From positions 1 to 51,967 of the forward strand of contig JANBPT010000235.1 in NCBI GenBank assembly GCA_027575765.1: a stretch of DNA of 51,967 nucleotides, read 5' to 3'. Numbering within the stretch: position 1 is the stretch's first letter; every line of letters starts with the position of its first letter. Positions 11,297-22,985 of this stretch are shown here, in pieces. Origin of the DNA: Tieghemiomyces parasiticus (taxonomy: Eukaryota > Kickxellomycota > Dimargaritomycetes > Dimargaritales > Dimargaritaceae). A model generated the notes under the pieces. The model worked only from the letters and a program-made list of their open reading frames with translations. It was not told where the DNA came from and ran no database searches. The position numbers were made by a program, and so were the translations under genes.

Positions 11297-11880
11297 CAGG
11301 CCAGCGTCAGCCCGGCATTGTCTCCTTCCAAACTCGCACTCCCGCACTTTACAGTCCAGGAGCACGTCGCCCACTCTCCGGAGTTGCCGGATGGGACTCT
11401 CCTGTGCCATACTAGCGACCTGACCGTACTCGAAGGCCACCGTATGTCCCTTTCAGTGCCAAAGTGGCCAAGCACAAAGCAACGGTGTTCTCAGTTTCGA
11501 TTCCTACGTTCACCGTCAGCCGTCGCGACTAGCCCTGGCAGGAACGTGTCATTGCTAGTAAATCGCACCAATGCCGCCGGAACCACTACCATGGTTCAGG
11601 GACGGGCTTGTTCACACCTGCTACACCAAAGATTCTGATCCGCTGGGGTTCCTGCGATGTGTTCGTGACCAACTACGGATTTGACAGCCATTACATTCAC
11701 CTAGTCTCTCCGCACTTACACGGCCGGATGGTGGCGATATGCAAAATTTGGCTGCTTCCGTATGTTATTACAAGCATCTCATTGCTTACTATCCTTCTCT
11801 GCCTCGGCCATATCCATTTACGGAGGCGCCCCTCCCCTTGCTTTATTCAGACATTTTACTCGGCTTATAAGCCTGGTGGA
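11297..11880 (+). pseudogene. Possible decayed coding region, family unknown
   Basis: One frame reads about 70 residues with two stops, including GQRQPGIVSFQTRTPALYSP and KATVFSVSIPTFTVSRR. A shifted frame then continues with EPLPWFRDGLVHTCYTKDSD and, after another stop, LAASVCYYKHLIAYYPSLPR. The residue composition is protein-like. The stops and the frame change cannot be removed by clean GT-AG introns that I can see. I do not recognise a family. It could also be chance. Confidence 0.2.
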
Positions 11881-12267
11881 TGAGGCCGCCTATTTTATTT
11901 CCAGTACATCACCGCGGATTTTGCATACGAATAATGAATCAGCTCTAGTCTAATAACGTGGCGAAATGGATGCACATCGTACATGATAGTTACCGCATCT
12001 CTACCATCGGTGCCCTGGTTTCTGGCTACTCAAAAGTTAAATAGTGGTACATAGATTGTAAATTCTGGTCCTTGGCAGGCAGGGTCATGGTGATGTGTAA
12101 AAGTTAGGTGCGGGTGGCCAGCATCCCCACCCATTTCGAATTAAAAGGGTATAGAAATCGCCCAGATGGTAAATAAAGCGAGAGAGGTGTAGTTTAATAA
12201 TAGCGTAGAATAGTTTGGCAAGTACGTGTCCACGTATAGTATCGTGATATCTGACATGGGCCATGTC

Positions 12268-12285
12268 GTGCAGAAATTTCTGCAC
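12268..12285. repeat. Perfect 18-bp palindrome
   Basis: GTGCAGAAATTTCTGCAC equals its own reverse complement. It may be a binding site for a dimeric protein or chance. It lies in gene-poor DNA inside an interrupted minus-strand frame. Confidence 0.4.
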
Positions 12286-13191
12286 TACGGGGTCATGCAA
12301 TTGTCATGGTTGTAACCCAGTAGGGCTTTGGCCAATATACTGCTGACAGGCCGGCTCTCTTTCACCGAGGTTATGAGTTGGCCGGATGAATTATATATAG
12401 AGTTTTATAGGTCAACAGTGATGCGAGGTTGATATCCAAGGCGAAGTTGACAATATACTAGCCTAACTATAGAGGGCTTGGGGAAGTTGTGTACGTCCAG
12501 CAAGCCTGGTGAGGCGCTGTATGGTTCCTTCAGTCTGCCTGAATTACCCTGCCAATAAAAATAGCACGGGTTCCTAGATTCCTCATTCACCTTAATTGCA
12601 CCCCCTTATGTCAGGACGTGGAGGCTAAACGTGGTGACGTGGGACTGTGGCGCAGTAAGACGAAGCAAGCCAGGTTGACGCTGTATCCATAGCGGCAAGG
12701 TCACTGCGATCGTGAGGCGCGGCCGATTGCGCTGGGTGTTGGGCAGACGTGAGACCTCCGATGGAGAGGGTCGCTTATCATCCCTTTTCTACGAGGCCGG
12801 TGGCGTATGGCCGACGGAACCCCGGGTAAACTAACTGCTACCTTCCCTTCACCTTAACTGGCGTACTTGCTCCGCCAAGGTCGAGACTCGCCGCTGGTTG
12901 TGACCCCATTACCCTCGTTCCCCCTTAGCCATCCTGGTGGCCCCGCATCCCTTGCCGCATGCCACCCACCATCTCTCTCGGCCTGTCTTACCTGACCATC
13001 TGGAAACCTTCGTTTTGCCAGTCTATCGCCGCGCCGATTGCCTTACTCACTTCCGACCTGTGTCCTGACGTACCTTTTACTTGACCAATGCGTCCTGGCC
13101 TTACGTAGTAACCTTCTCGCCGCAACATATCGCCCAGAGCCATCCCATAGCCCCGCCCACCTCTAGCACACCACCACCCCTTTCTTCCGCT

Positions 13192-16100
13192 ATGGCTTCC
13201 GACTCCCCTCCCATTTCCTCGGGGGTAGCTCGGTCCTGTGGCACAGCCGCCCATTTCGTTGAGGATTTCCTACCGACGTGGAACCTAGGCTTAGTGCCCC
13301 ACCGCCACGCATTCCGTGCTCTACCGAGACCGCTTGCCGACAATAGGGGTCTCCAACTCCCCGCTGGCATCAACCAACCCGCTCAAGCCATCTGTAGTAT
13401 CTGCGACCAGCTACTCCACGTGCGCTGCGATGAGCTGAGCATGGTCGATTTCAAAGTGCCTTGCAGCCAGGCTATCACCCACCACTTCCACTGGACCGCC
13501 GAGGGTGAAGACAGCAAAAGCAACACTGGTTTCCAAGAAGTCACCGTCAAGTGCTGTCAGTGTTTGTTCACGGCGACACTGACCATGACGGCCCCGACCA
13601 TCCCGGCGCCCACCATGAGCCTGCTTGAGCGGTCGCGGGTAGTTCGGGACATCCCGGCGCGCCTGCTTTCCGAGACCGATCGGCACCAAATCTTCGGCCG
13701 GTGCCTGGAAACCTTACTCATATACATAACCAACTTGCTAGACGGCCAGCGCCGCACTATCAACACCGAGAATCCATCATTTCAGGAGCGAATCGGGCAT
13801 GACGCGGCCAGTGTGGCTTGCTTCGAGGCACTGGGTTTTCGAGTCGAGGACCGGGTGCTACAGCCACCCGAGCTGGATCCAGTCACGACTGCCCGGCTCT
13901 GGCGCGCGCGGTACCAGTTGGAGGTCCGAGTGGCCGTGCTCTACCACCGCACCCATCCCGGCACGGATCATCCGAAATACCGGTTCGCTACCGCGGACGC
14001 CGCCCTTGGAAAGGCGCTTGGGACCAGCTACCCACCCCGCCAGCGGACTTCCGCCGTGATACCCGCCGACTACCTTGCCGAGCAGCACAAGGATGTAACG
14101 CCCAGCTACAGTGTTCTGGGGTGCGTGCCGGGCATGAGCGACGCGGTCCTAGTCTGGGCCTACCGTGTCCTGGCCCAGGAAGACCCGGCCGGCGGTCCCG
14201 TATACCTGGATGCCCTCTACGACCTGGGCCTCGGCCGACGCAGCGATACGATCCAGGCCGCGGTGGACGGGGAACGCATCGCGGGCCACTTCCCGGCCAC
14301 CGAGATCCGGAATGCCTACTTGTACTTCGAAGCCGACGCGGCCACGGTAACCGACTACCAGCTGGCCATGCTCTACACCGTCCTGGTGAACGACCGCCCG
14401 GACAAGGCCGCCTACGCACTCAACCAGCTCCAGAAACTGGCCACTGCCCGCCATAGCGCCGCTTTGGAACAGTTTCTCCAGCGAGGCGGGGACACGGCGG
14501 CGTTTCCCGAGGACCTCAGCGCCGACACTACGGTTGGCGCGGCCCCGCTGCCGGCGGGCCTGGACAACATTGGCAATACCTGCTACCTTAATTCGTTGCT
14601 CCAGTACTACTATTCGGTGCTCCCACTACGCCAGGCTGTTCTTGATCCCACCGTGTGGAACACCGAGCTGGTTGTGGGCCACCGGGACGGCACTCGGACG
14701 GTCACACGTGACGAGATCGCCTATGCCGTAACCTACGCAGAACGCCTGCGGGGATTGTTCGCAGCCTTGCAAGATACGCGGCAGCCATCGATTCGTCCCG
14801 ATCGGGAATTGGCCCGCCAGTCCCTAACCAACGCCCGCGAGGAAGCCGCCGCGACTGCCACTGCCACCCCGGCCGAATCCGGCGCCCCGGTCCAACCTGG
14901 CCCGGTCCCCGCTGCCGTGACCATAACTAAGGAGGCCGACGCCCCTGCCTCCCCTGCCTCCTTAAACGTTCCACCCATCGATGTTGACAAGCCTCTCCTG
15001 GTCGACGAACCCGTCCCCTCTGCTGTTGAGGCGGCCGCCAGCCTACCATCCCCGCCCCCGGAGCCGGCCATGGACGTTGACGAGCCGGAGGTGGTGTCAG
15101 CTGGCCGACACTTAATTTCGGTGCCCAACAGTCCGGCGTACGCCGACGGCCCGCAAAAGAAGGTCCGGTTCGACCAGGAGCGTGAGCCTTCCCCGGTCCG
15201 TCTGACGGTAGAGCCCGAGCCGACCCCATCGGTGTCATCATTAGCGGTGGAGAAGGTGGTGGTGGAGCAGGGTAATGAAGCCACCGTACCCGGGCCTCGT
15301 GGTCTACCGCCGCCACTCCCGGCCCGGCCGAGGACGCCGCTGGCGGACGGTGACGGGCTCCCAAAAAGCTCCCCTCCGACTCCCGCGACGTCCTCGGGGG
15401 GCAACCAAATGATGTTTGGCCGCCAACAGGACGTGAGCGAGTGCATGGAGAATATCATGTCGACCCTTGAAACTGGGCTGCTGCCAAATCAGGGCGTACC
15501 GCCTCTCCTGGCGGAGCTAGACGAGCGTGACGGGCCATCGGAGGATAGCTGTGGCGCCTCGACCCCGGAATCCGCTGGGAATCGCTTGGCCCGCCACGAG
15601 GACCCTCGCCGCCCCGACGCCAATTTAATCCGGCAGCTTTTTTTCGGCGTGACACGCCAAGCACTCCACTACCAGGATACCGCCACGGATAAACCGGTGC
15701 GTACGGTCAAACATGAGGTATTTAGCCACCTCCTAGTGCAGGCTGAGGCCGGGCTCGATCTGTACGACGGCCTCGACGCCTACTTTGGCGAGTCGACGGT
15801 GTCCTACGCTAATACAGAGGCCACCCGCGAGGTGTACGCCGAGCACCTGCCGGCCTTCCTGCAGATCCAGATCCAGCGGGTTCAGTTTGATGTGGCCCAG
15901 AGCCGCGTGTACAAAAACAATGCGTTTGTCAAGTTCGACCCGGTCATTTACCTGGATCGCTATTTGCTCGGGCTTCAGTCAAGCCTCTCTACCCAGCGGG
16001 AACGCGCCGCCACCCTGCAACATAACATTCGCGGCGCCCAGGAGACAATCCAGCGACTCACGGAGCAACCAGTAAGTAGGAAGGATCGAATTGTTAGCTT

Positions 16101-16844
16101 GACACCAGGCCCCCGGTGTCCAGCCATTGCCCGCTTGGACCTACCAAGTAAATTACCAATGCCGCTATACCATCCTGCTCACTTTTTATTTTCAACAAAA
16201 AAAATTATCTTGTCACCCCTGCCACGCCTACTCCCATTCACCTTGCCTGATAGGGATCCACCCTGACGGTACCGGCGATGCTGGACGCCACAATCGCGTA
16301 CCTACGTAAGGAGAAGGCGTACCACGAGGAACAGCAAAAGTCACCCGATGCTGATGCTGACGCGGTCCAACCTATGCTCATTGACGTTGCCGACGAAGCC
16401 GCGGCCTCGTCCCTGGCTACCAAGCCCGCCGCATCGGATGACCGGATCGCAACGGCCGCCGCTACCGTCCCGACTCCAGCTGAACACGACGCCCACATCC
16501 GTAACCTCTTGGCCGTCCGGGAGTCGTTGGATGCCCAGCGCCAAGCGCACGAGGCCGACATTGCGCGGTGGACAGCCGAGGCCAAGACGGTCTATGCCGA
16601 CCTCCGGGATGTACCTTACCGTGCCCACGCGGTATTTATGCACCGCGGTGAGGCCTCCTACGGTCACTACTGGGTCTACCTCCGCGATCACGCGCAGTCG
16701 CGGTGGCTCAAGTTTAATGACGCTGTAGTAACTCGGGTCGATGAGGCCGAGGTGTTTAACGATACCACGGGATCAAACGCCAATCCTTACCTGATCGTGT
16801 ACGTGCGTGATACTGAATTAGCCGGCCTGACTCCGTCGGCCTAA
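13192..16844 (+). CDS. UBP2: Ubiquitin-specific protease, UBP2 type
   Basis: Cysteine deubiquitinase. In yeast Ubp2 works with Rsp5/Rup1 and trims K63-linked chains. Exons 13192-16071 and 16254-16844 give 1156 residues against 1272 in yeast. The intron has a GTAAGT donor and a GATAG acceptor, phase 0. The Cys box GLDNIGNTCYLNSLLQYYY has the nucleophile at Cys464. The FGRQQDVSECMENIMSTLE box (about 741-759) is typical of Ubp2. The His box is YGHYWVYLRD with His1098, followed by WLKFNDAVVT. An N-terminal CSICDQ...C segment (about 68-75) and a helical middle precede the catalytic domain. A Pro/Glu/Ala-rich insertion of roughly 180 residues (about 555-735) splits the catalytic domain between the Cys and QQD boxes. 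The open frame continues upstream to 13081 with no ATG, so I chose the first ATG. It converges with the glycine-rich gene. Confidence 0.93.
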
Positions 16845-17235
16845 CAATCACCCAGTTGTGGAGGTGCCGCCCTATCCTGTCTGGGCCAACCTACTTATCT
16901 GTTACTCGGCCAGTTATGTCCCAATGAAAACAATGTAAAAGGGTTAAAACTTGGACACACCACCGAATATGGCTGCGAACTCCCCGGCGCTATATATTCA
17001 ATTCCCTTGGTTTATATGGTGCAATGGAAGAGAGAGAGAGAGAGAGAACAAAACAGCCGGAAACGATAAGCGAAAAAAAAGTAATGACAAATCCGTTGGC
17101 TATAGGGACACGAAATTGATACAGACGGTGTAAGGGGCACAAGTGCCGAGGAAAAAAAGGGTGAAGATAACCGTAAAACTGAAGCGGGGCGCTGATGCGG
17201 CAAGGAGAAACACCCCTTCAAAAAATGGGTCACCC
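16845..17235. other. Convergent 3' intergenic region with GA microsatellite
   Basis: About 390 bp between the stop codons of UBP2 and the glycine-rich gene. It contains a GA dinucleotide run and an A-rich stretch around 17080. No coding potential is recognised. Confidence 0.6.
17028..17048. repeat. GA dinucleotide microsatellite
   Basis: Roughly ten uninterrupted GA units in the 3' intergenic region between two convergent genes. Confidence 0.8.
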
Positions 17236-18462
17236 CTAGCCTTCACGGTAGTTGGAAGGGGGGCCGCCGTAGCCGCCACCGCCCTGGTAGTTGGACGTGG
17301 GCATCTGCGGACCGGCATTAGGGTTGAAGCCACCGCCGTAGCCGCCTTGCTGGTGGGGGACCGGGGGGCCGCCGCCGTAGTTACCGGGCGGGCCCATGTT
17401 TTGGGGACCGCCTGGGCCGCCGCCATACTGTGGGGGGTGGCTGGGAGGGCCGCCGGGACCGCCGTAGTTGCCGGGGCCACCGTACGGGCCGCTTGGACCG
17501 TTATGATGGTTAGGAGGGCCATGGTTACCTGGACCACCGTAGGGACTGCCGCTGTTAGGGCCACCACCGTAACCACCACCCATGGCATTGGGACCACTAT
17601 AGCCGCCTGGGCCACCACCACCCATGGGGTTGGGGACGCCACCATAGCCGCCAGGACCACCGCTGTTGTGCTGGCCGCTTCCGTAGGACGGCGGGCCTCC
17701 GCCCATGTGGTTACCACCCATGCCACCGGGACCGCCGCTATGGGGGTTGCCGCCGCCGTAGGGTCCACCGTGCTGGTTGCCACCGAAACCCGAGGATGAG
17801 GGTCCGCTGCTGTGCTGGTTATGGCTGACCGAGCCACCAGCGCCCATACCGCTGCTAGGGTTGCTGTTACCGCCACCTAACATGCTGGCCAGACCGCCCA
17901 ACCCCGAAGACCCCGAGGAGGAGCCGGGCTTGCTGCTACCGCTGCCCAGCATCGTGGCGGCGAGGCCGCCAAGGGCAGCCACACCACCGGCGCCGGCGAG
18001 CGCAGAACCCAGGTTTCCGCCCATGAACGAACCGGGGCTACCGTTGCCGTGGCCGGACGATGGACCACCTTGGCCGAAAAAGCCCGGCTGCTGCCCTTGG
18101 TTATACTTATACTTGTCCTTCTTGTGTTTGCCGTGACCGCCGCTTTCGCTACCGCTACTTTCGCTGCCACTGCCGTAGTCGCCGTACTTCTTGTCCTTCT
18201 TGTGCTTCTTGTCTTTCTTGTCCTTCTTGTCCTTCTTATCGCTCTTGCCACCGCCGAGCAGACCGGACATCATGGCCGCCCCGCTAGCGAGGTTCATCCC
18301 GCTGCCACTGCTTCCGTGCTGCGGGCCCATGTACTGTTTGGCGGCCGCGCCCATGAGATCGCCCATGAGCCCGCGGTCCTGGTCGGAGTGACCCTGGCCA
18401 CCACCGCCGTTGTAGTCGCTGGCCGCGCCGTGGCCCTGGTTGGGATGGTTGTAATCCGACAT
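17236..18462 (-). CDS. Glycine-rich low-complexity protein with Lys/Asp repeat
   Basis: A single uninterrupted frame of 408 residues, and the minus strand is clearly the coding one. The start MSDYNHPNQGHG has an ATG at 18460-18462. A segment around residues 74-93 consists of KKD/KKH tandem triplets (for example DKKDKKDKKDKKHKKDKK). It is followed by a Ser/Gly/Glu block, a hydrophobic alanine/glycine stretch with repeated GLGGLA/LGGLAATML motifs (about 150-195), and then more than 200 residues of Gly/Pro/Asn/Tyr with PYGGPGN-, GGYGG- and GGPPSHPP-like units. There is no signal peptide, transmembrane segment or RNA-binding domain. The composition resembles prion-like, phase-separating proteins or cell-surface glycine-rich proteins. 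Function is unknown and no family is recognised. Confidence 0.8.
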   Translation of the reverse strand: MSDYNHPNQGHGAASDYNGGGGQGHSDQDRGLMGDLMGAAAKQYMGPQHGSSGSGMNLASGAAMMSGLLGGGKSDKKDKKDKKDKKHKKDKKYGDYGSGSESSGSESGGHGKHKKDKYKYNQGQQPGFFGQGGPSSGHGNGSPGSFMGGNLGSALAGAGGVAALGGLAATMLGSGSSKPGSSSGSSGLGGLASMLGGGNSNPSSGMGAGGSVSHNQHSSGPSSSGFGGNQHGGPYGGGNPHSGGPGGMGGNHMGGGPPSYGSGQHNSGGPGGYGGVPNPMGGGGPGGYSGPNAMGGGYGGGPNSGSPYGGPGNHGPPNHHNGPSGPYGGPGNYGGPGGPPSHPPQYGGGPGGPQNMGPPGNYGGGPPVPHQQGGYGGGFNPNAGPQMPTSNYQGGGGYGGPPSNYREG

Positions 18463-20454
18463 GATTTATGAGACGGAAGAGAAAAGTGCGAGGTTACCGG
18501 AAGATGCGGAGAGATAGGTGGTTAAGGAGATGCCAAGGGGTGAAAACGGGATATTGGGGAAAGGGAAGGTCGGCACGGGAATACTTGTGCAGCCGAGCGA
18601 AGTAGGCAGTAACGGTCGCAGGGCGGATGCAAGTCTGGGGGGGGGTTGTAAGTGTGTGCGTGTGTGTGTGGACCACGACGTTAAGTGGCAGATAGTGGGA
18701 AACGCGGTCACTGGGTGGTGAGTATTGTACCCAAGGGTGCTTAGCTGATTAACGAGGCTCATTGAGGGTGAGGAGAGGCGGATATTTATTGCTCGCATGA
18801 CCCTACAGCAGGAGGGGGTGGGAAGGGAATATACGACCGGCTGCACCATTGGCATAGGTCGTATACCTTGCGAAGGACGGGCCATAAACCAAGCTATGGC
18901 TCGACAGCATCTGCGTGTGGCTGCAGACTTCTTCCCCCTCCTGGCTGGGGAGGCACACTACGCTTTAAACACCACGCTATGAGGGAACGGTGGTCTGCCT
19001 CCCCCCTCTTCAGCTTCTAGGGTGCAGACTTTGCTTCGGTGCGAATGTCAGCCTTGGGCCCATTGTTCAGCGGTACTCGAAAAGCGAGTGCGGAGGCACA
19101 ATCCATCTGGAGAAACGTCGAAATAGAACAGCCTGGGTTAAGGTGTAGCCACTAGCCAAGACTCACCTCGCCCGCCCCCCCTCTTCCACCGTGATCCTAC
19201 AGCCAAGATTATGGAGGCATCATCAGCAAGGGGCGGAGTTCCGTTGGCCGTGGTATGGTTTCCCAATCGTGCTGGCCTGTCAGTGACGCAAAGCCCTGGG
19301 GCCGTGTCACAGTCTCAAAGGCTTGGCGTGATGATCTCCTCCCTACCACCCATATGGGGCATATTTTTACCAGGCGCTTAAGGTGCAAACGCCGACCATT
19401 AGGCAACACCATAAGGCTAGGGAGTGCCAACACAGTTGGGCTACCCTAGTCTTCTCCACCATTCAATAGGTATTGTCCAACTCCATAGGATGTGACGGTA
19501 CGGCTGCTCTCCTATGGTCTGCCGCTCTACCCTTTTACGCTTCGCTACCTCAGGCATCGACTAACAACGCTGCAGCGAAAGAATGCGCGGATTTATACAG
19601 TGTTGAGCACGGTATGCTGATCCTACCCTTCGAATCTGAAGTTGTGAAGAAGATGGGAGGAGGCCTGAAGGTACCAATTGGCTCTCACCAACCAAAATTG
19701 TTATATTGCGAGCCGGTGTAACTACAAAAAATGCAGTTGGTTTTACTGTTAGCAGCGTGCATAGGAAAGGCTCATATGGGGCCCCGCCCATAAGTAACGT
19801 TCCACATTCAACCTGGAATGCCCTATCAATTCTTAGTGGACAATGAGTAAGACAAATCACATTAAATTTGAGATATCTATCAGGACGGATATAGCGGAAT
19901 GCTCAGTGCTTTTTACGAGGAAAAAGTCATTCGTAGTATTGGCATTAGACGCGACATATCCTGTGGTAAGTCTAAACGTAATACAAACCAGTAAAAGTAA
20001 GAAAGTAGACTATATTTATTGGGTTCCAATTTGGGGCCTTATAGAGGGTCCCGGCCTGTGACTTGGTCTTGTCGGTACATGCTAGTGTAGAAAGTTGTGG
20101 AATCGTAGAGAAGCATGGGAAGTGTAGTGAGTGTCGTTTGTGAGGGTCAGCCTGGGAGGTCGAGGTGAGTTGGGTGATGGTGGTTATGGTTCCGTTAGTT
20201 TCATGAGCGGCGGTCCTGGTGCGTGGCGACGTCGTGGGTGGCTGCCGCTTAGTGCATGAGGGAAGGTCATCTTTAGGTGACCACATTTTCTATGTCCAAG
20301 ATTAAAAAGCGACTATATTATACTTACAGTGAAGTTCTGATAATCGACGTCGCCTCAAGTTCGTTTACTGTCAAATTGTATGGTTGAAGGAAAAACATAA
20401 TGTAAAAAAAGGTAACCCCGCGGGATGGGGGCCGCGGGTACAGCACGAAGCCGG
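18463..20454. other. Gene-poor region downstream of a secreted-protein gene
   Basis: About 2 kb. The first few hundred bases are the promoter and leader of the glycine-rich gene on the minus strand, including a GT-rich run near 18651-18670. The rest holds only short frames on both strands with no recognisable product. Confidence 0.45.
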
Positions 20455-20769
20455 CTATTTTTTCTCGATGATGTTTTTGATCTTGTTGAGAGCATTAGAA
20501 GCCTGGCGCTTGATGCTGTTCTGGTGCATCGGCTTACGATCTTCTACTGGATGCGGAGCTTTGTACCCAGTCATATAAAGACGTTTAGGATCGTGCTCCG
20601 CTGCCTTGAAGGCCACGTTATGTCCCTTAGAATTCGGTTTTGGCGTATAGTTTTCTGCAGTAGTGGTCCCACCAATGGCATCGGCACCCGCCGGGTAAGC
20701 GGCTACAGTGCCCAAAAGACAGACGGCGACCAGGGTAGCGATGAGGAGAGGTTGGATATGAAAACGCAT
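20455..20769 (-). CDS. Small secreted protein, possible Kex2-processed peptide precursor
   Basis: 104 residues, uninterrupted. The N-terminus MRFHIQPLLIATLVAVCLLG is a classic signal peptide, with likely cleavage after TVAA near residue 24. The mature part is hydrophilic, lacks cysteine, and contains two Lys-Arg dibasic sites, at DPKR and NSIKR. Cleavage at the second would free QASNALNKIKNIIEKK, a 16-residue cationic stretch with hydrophobic residues spaced as in an amphipathic helix. A TATAAATA box lies 143-150 bp upstream. No family is recognised. It may be a secreted effector, a peptide hormone or antimicrobial peptide precursor, or a surface protein. Coding status is supported by the signal peptide, the good start and the TATA box. 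Confidence 0.65.
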   Translation of the reverse strand: MRFHIQPLLIATLVAVCLLGTVAAYPAGADAIGGTTTAENYTPKPNSKGHNVAFKAAEHDPKRLYMTGYKAPHPVEDRKPMHQNSIKRQASNALNKIKNIIEKK

Positions 20770-20911
20770 GGTGGAGAATACGTTGAGGTTTATGACGGGT
20801 GAGAATGTCCGAGGTGGATGGTCGTAGGATGCGATGGGTGGCAAATGATGCAACGGTCGGAGGGCGAGCTGGGTAGTATAACGATGACCCAGCATGTGGC
20901 GAAGGGGGAGG

Positions 20912-20919
20912 TATTTATA
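20912..20919 (-). promoter_or_regulatory. TATA box of the small secreted-protein gene
   Basis: The minus strand reads TATAAATA, 143-150 bp upstream of the ATG at 20769. The identical octamer lies at almost the same distance from the secreted-protein gene at 23145. Confidence 0.55.
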
Positions 20920-22985
20920 ATCATCGAGCCAGGGCGGTCGAGTTGCTGGGGTACCCACTTCCTCAAATCCTCGGTTGTTACGAAACGACCACACAGCGGC
21001 GTTTCACTCAGGCCTATAGACGATACTTGAAGCCAATGGGCATCTATTTTTGGCATAAGAGAGAGACGCACCCTCGATACTGCTGCAACATCATCTACAG
21101 GGTGGTCGAACCTAGAGGTGCCCTTTCCGATTGATGGTGGACTAATTGATTGGTAAGCCATTTCATTGTTACTACCGACTCGACCATGTGAGACCCCATG
21201 GGTGAAGTCTAGAGTCTCTACAGTCCTCTCCCTATCGTTCACACCCTCCTGGCCTTCACCTCGCCCCTCAAGTGCACTTTATAGAGCAATGACTGTGCTC
21301 ATTGTCGCACCCTAGCTCAAGATGGCCTATGCTTTGTCTGCAATGCCAATGGGCCGGGATTTGGCATTTACGGCGGTGCAACTGCCAATCCTACCGACCT
21401 TCCGTCCTCCCCCTCCTCCTATCAAGCGGCTGCCAGTGCGGGACGTCGCTTTGTATAGCACAAATTCTATCTGCGGCACCACCGTCATCTCTGTGCAATA
21501 CCCTATTTAAAAAAAGGGGATAATGATTCCCGCTGTGAGCTGAAACTGTAGTTGGTAAAGCTGGGTGGTCGTTATCTCTTTTATACAAAGCCCACTACAA
21601 TCATTATTTCACTTAGCAATAGCTAAAGAGAGGAGAGGCGGCCGTAATGCTTCAACCTATCGCATGAGCGTTAAGTCATTCCCTCTCCTTTCCGAACTCA
21701 TCTATCGCGTGGGCTAATGTAGCGGTGGGCGGTGGCCACCCCGTCAATACATTACCATGAAGTAGTCTAGAGCGCTGGGTATCATTGTGTCACCCCTCCA
21801 CTCTTTCTCTACCTCCCAACTCGGAGGCACTAGCTCTTTAACGGCTTCCGCTTGTGAAGAAGTGACGGAGATGATTTAATGCAATAACCCCTCTACTCAA
21901 CAAGCCTAGTGCACCCCCTTCCCAATTCCGTCTCGATAGGGTCTCCGCGACTGCCTACTTCTTCATTCTCGGGCCTGCGGCCGCACTTGTCGCTGTACTT
22001 ATTGAATTCGATGAGCGGTTCCAAAGTTAGACCCCCATCTAACCTCTCTATTGGATGTCAAATTAGGGAGTAGGGGGGGCACGGTATTGGCCACTCGGTT
22101 TGCGGCGGAAGGCTAATGGCCGCCATAGATTTGAGCGAGACGCCTTGGTATAAGCGAGAAAATGTGCATGCGAGTTGAGCGGGGCGGTTTGGTTCAAGCC
22201 CCCGGTAGCCACACCGCACCTACTATTGTTGAGCTCTCCCCGCGTCTCCTTTCGCCGTACTCGATGCCTGCGCTCATTACATTTGAGTATTCCCGATTTG
22301 TCTTGGTGGAAGGTTATGTTCGAATACGGAAGCTTCCCAGTTCCTGTAACCCTCCCTCCCCCATTCCTAGTCCCTAGTATCCGCCCTTGAGTTTTCTGCG
22401 CGAAAGAGAGAGAGCGTTTACGTGTTGGGAATTCATGGTCGTCGGGGAGGGGAGAGAAAGCCGCCAACGCACATAGCATATCGTTGGTAGGTCTTCGTAT
22501 AATCACACCTGGCGGGGGTGTTGGTGCCTGATTTCTCTGGCTGTGGTTCTTCTCTCTTGTCTGGTGCACTTGCCGCCTTGGCGACAGTCGTCCTCTTTCA
22601 TGGCCTTAAGCTTGCCCATCGAACTAGCCGATTGGCTCGCCGTGGCGACCTGTAATTGGTGCTATGACGAACTAGGGTTGGTCGGCTGTAACCTGAAATT
22701 CTGTTTGCCCTCCCCTCGCCCTGACCTTCGTTTACCAGCGTGTGTCCGCTCAGGCTGACCGATAGCGGCCACGGCCACCACTCGCCCTTGTTGCAGAATT
22801 CTTGGGAAACGCACCGGGCTTTACCCCCTCCATCGAGACTATCATCAGTCCGCTACCCACTCCGAGAGTAGCGATCTCTTGTTGTAAGGCCTCCTCCGCT
22901 GCTCTTTTTTACCGCCCCCCGTTGCAATCCCTTTCTACGGCTGCGCAGATGAGTCGCCTCCTCCGGCCACCATTCGAGCTTACCA

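Larger units (their letters stand above)
9924..13191. other. Gene-poor region with decayed coding traces
   Basis: About 3.3 kb without an intact recognisable gene. It holds a broken secreted-protein gene (minus, 10449-10861), a plus-strand stretch with protein-like but interrupted frames (about 11297-11880), and a minus-strand frame at 12085-12305 interrupted by stops. A perfect 18-bp palindrome sits at 12268-12285. The last ~300 bp are C/T-rich and probably form the UBP2 promoter and leader. Confidence 0.45.

Noticed and set aside
13818..14456. Long alternative frames on both strands inside UBP2 and other GC-rich exons
   Set aside because: They are shadows of the real gene produced by high GC; only the UBP2 frame carries conserved catalytic boxes.
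22063..22569. 168-codon minus-strand open frame
   Set aside because: It starts without an ATG, has no recognisable domain and no splice or promoter support.
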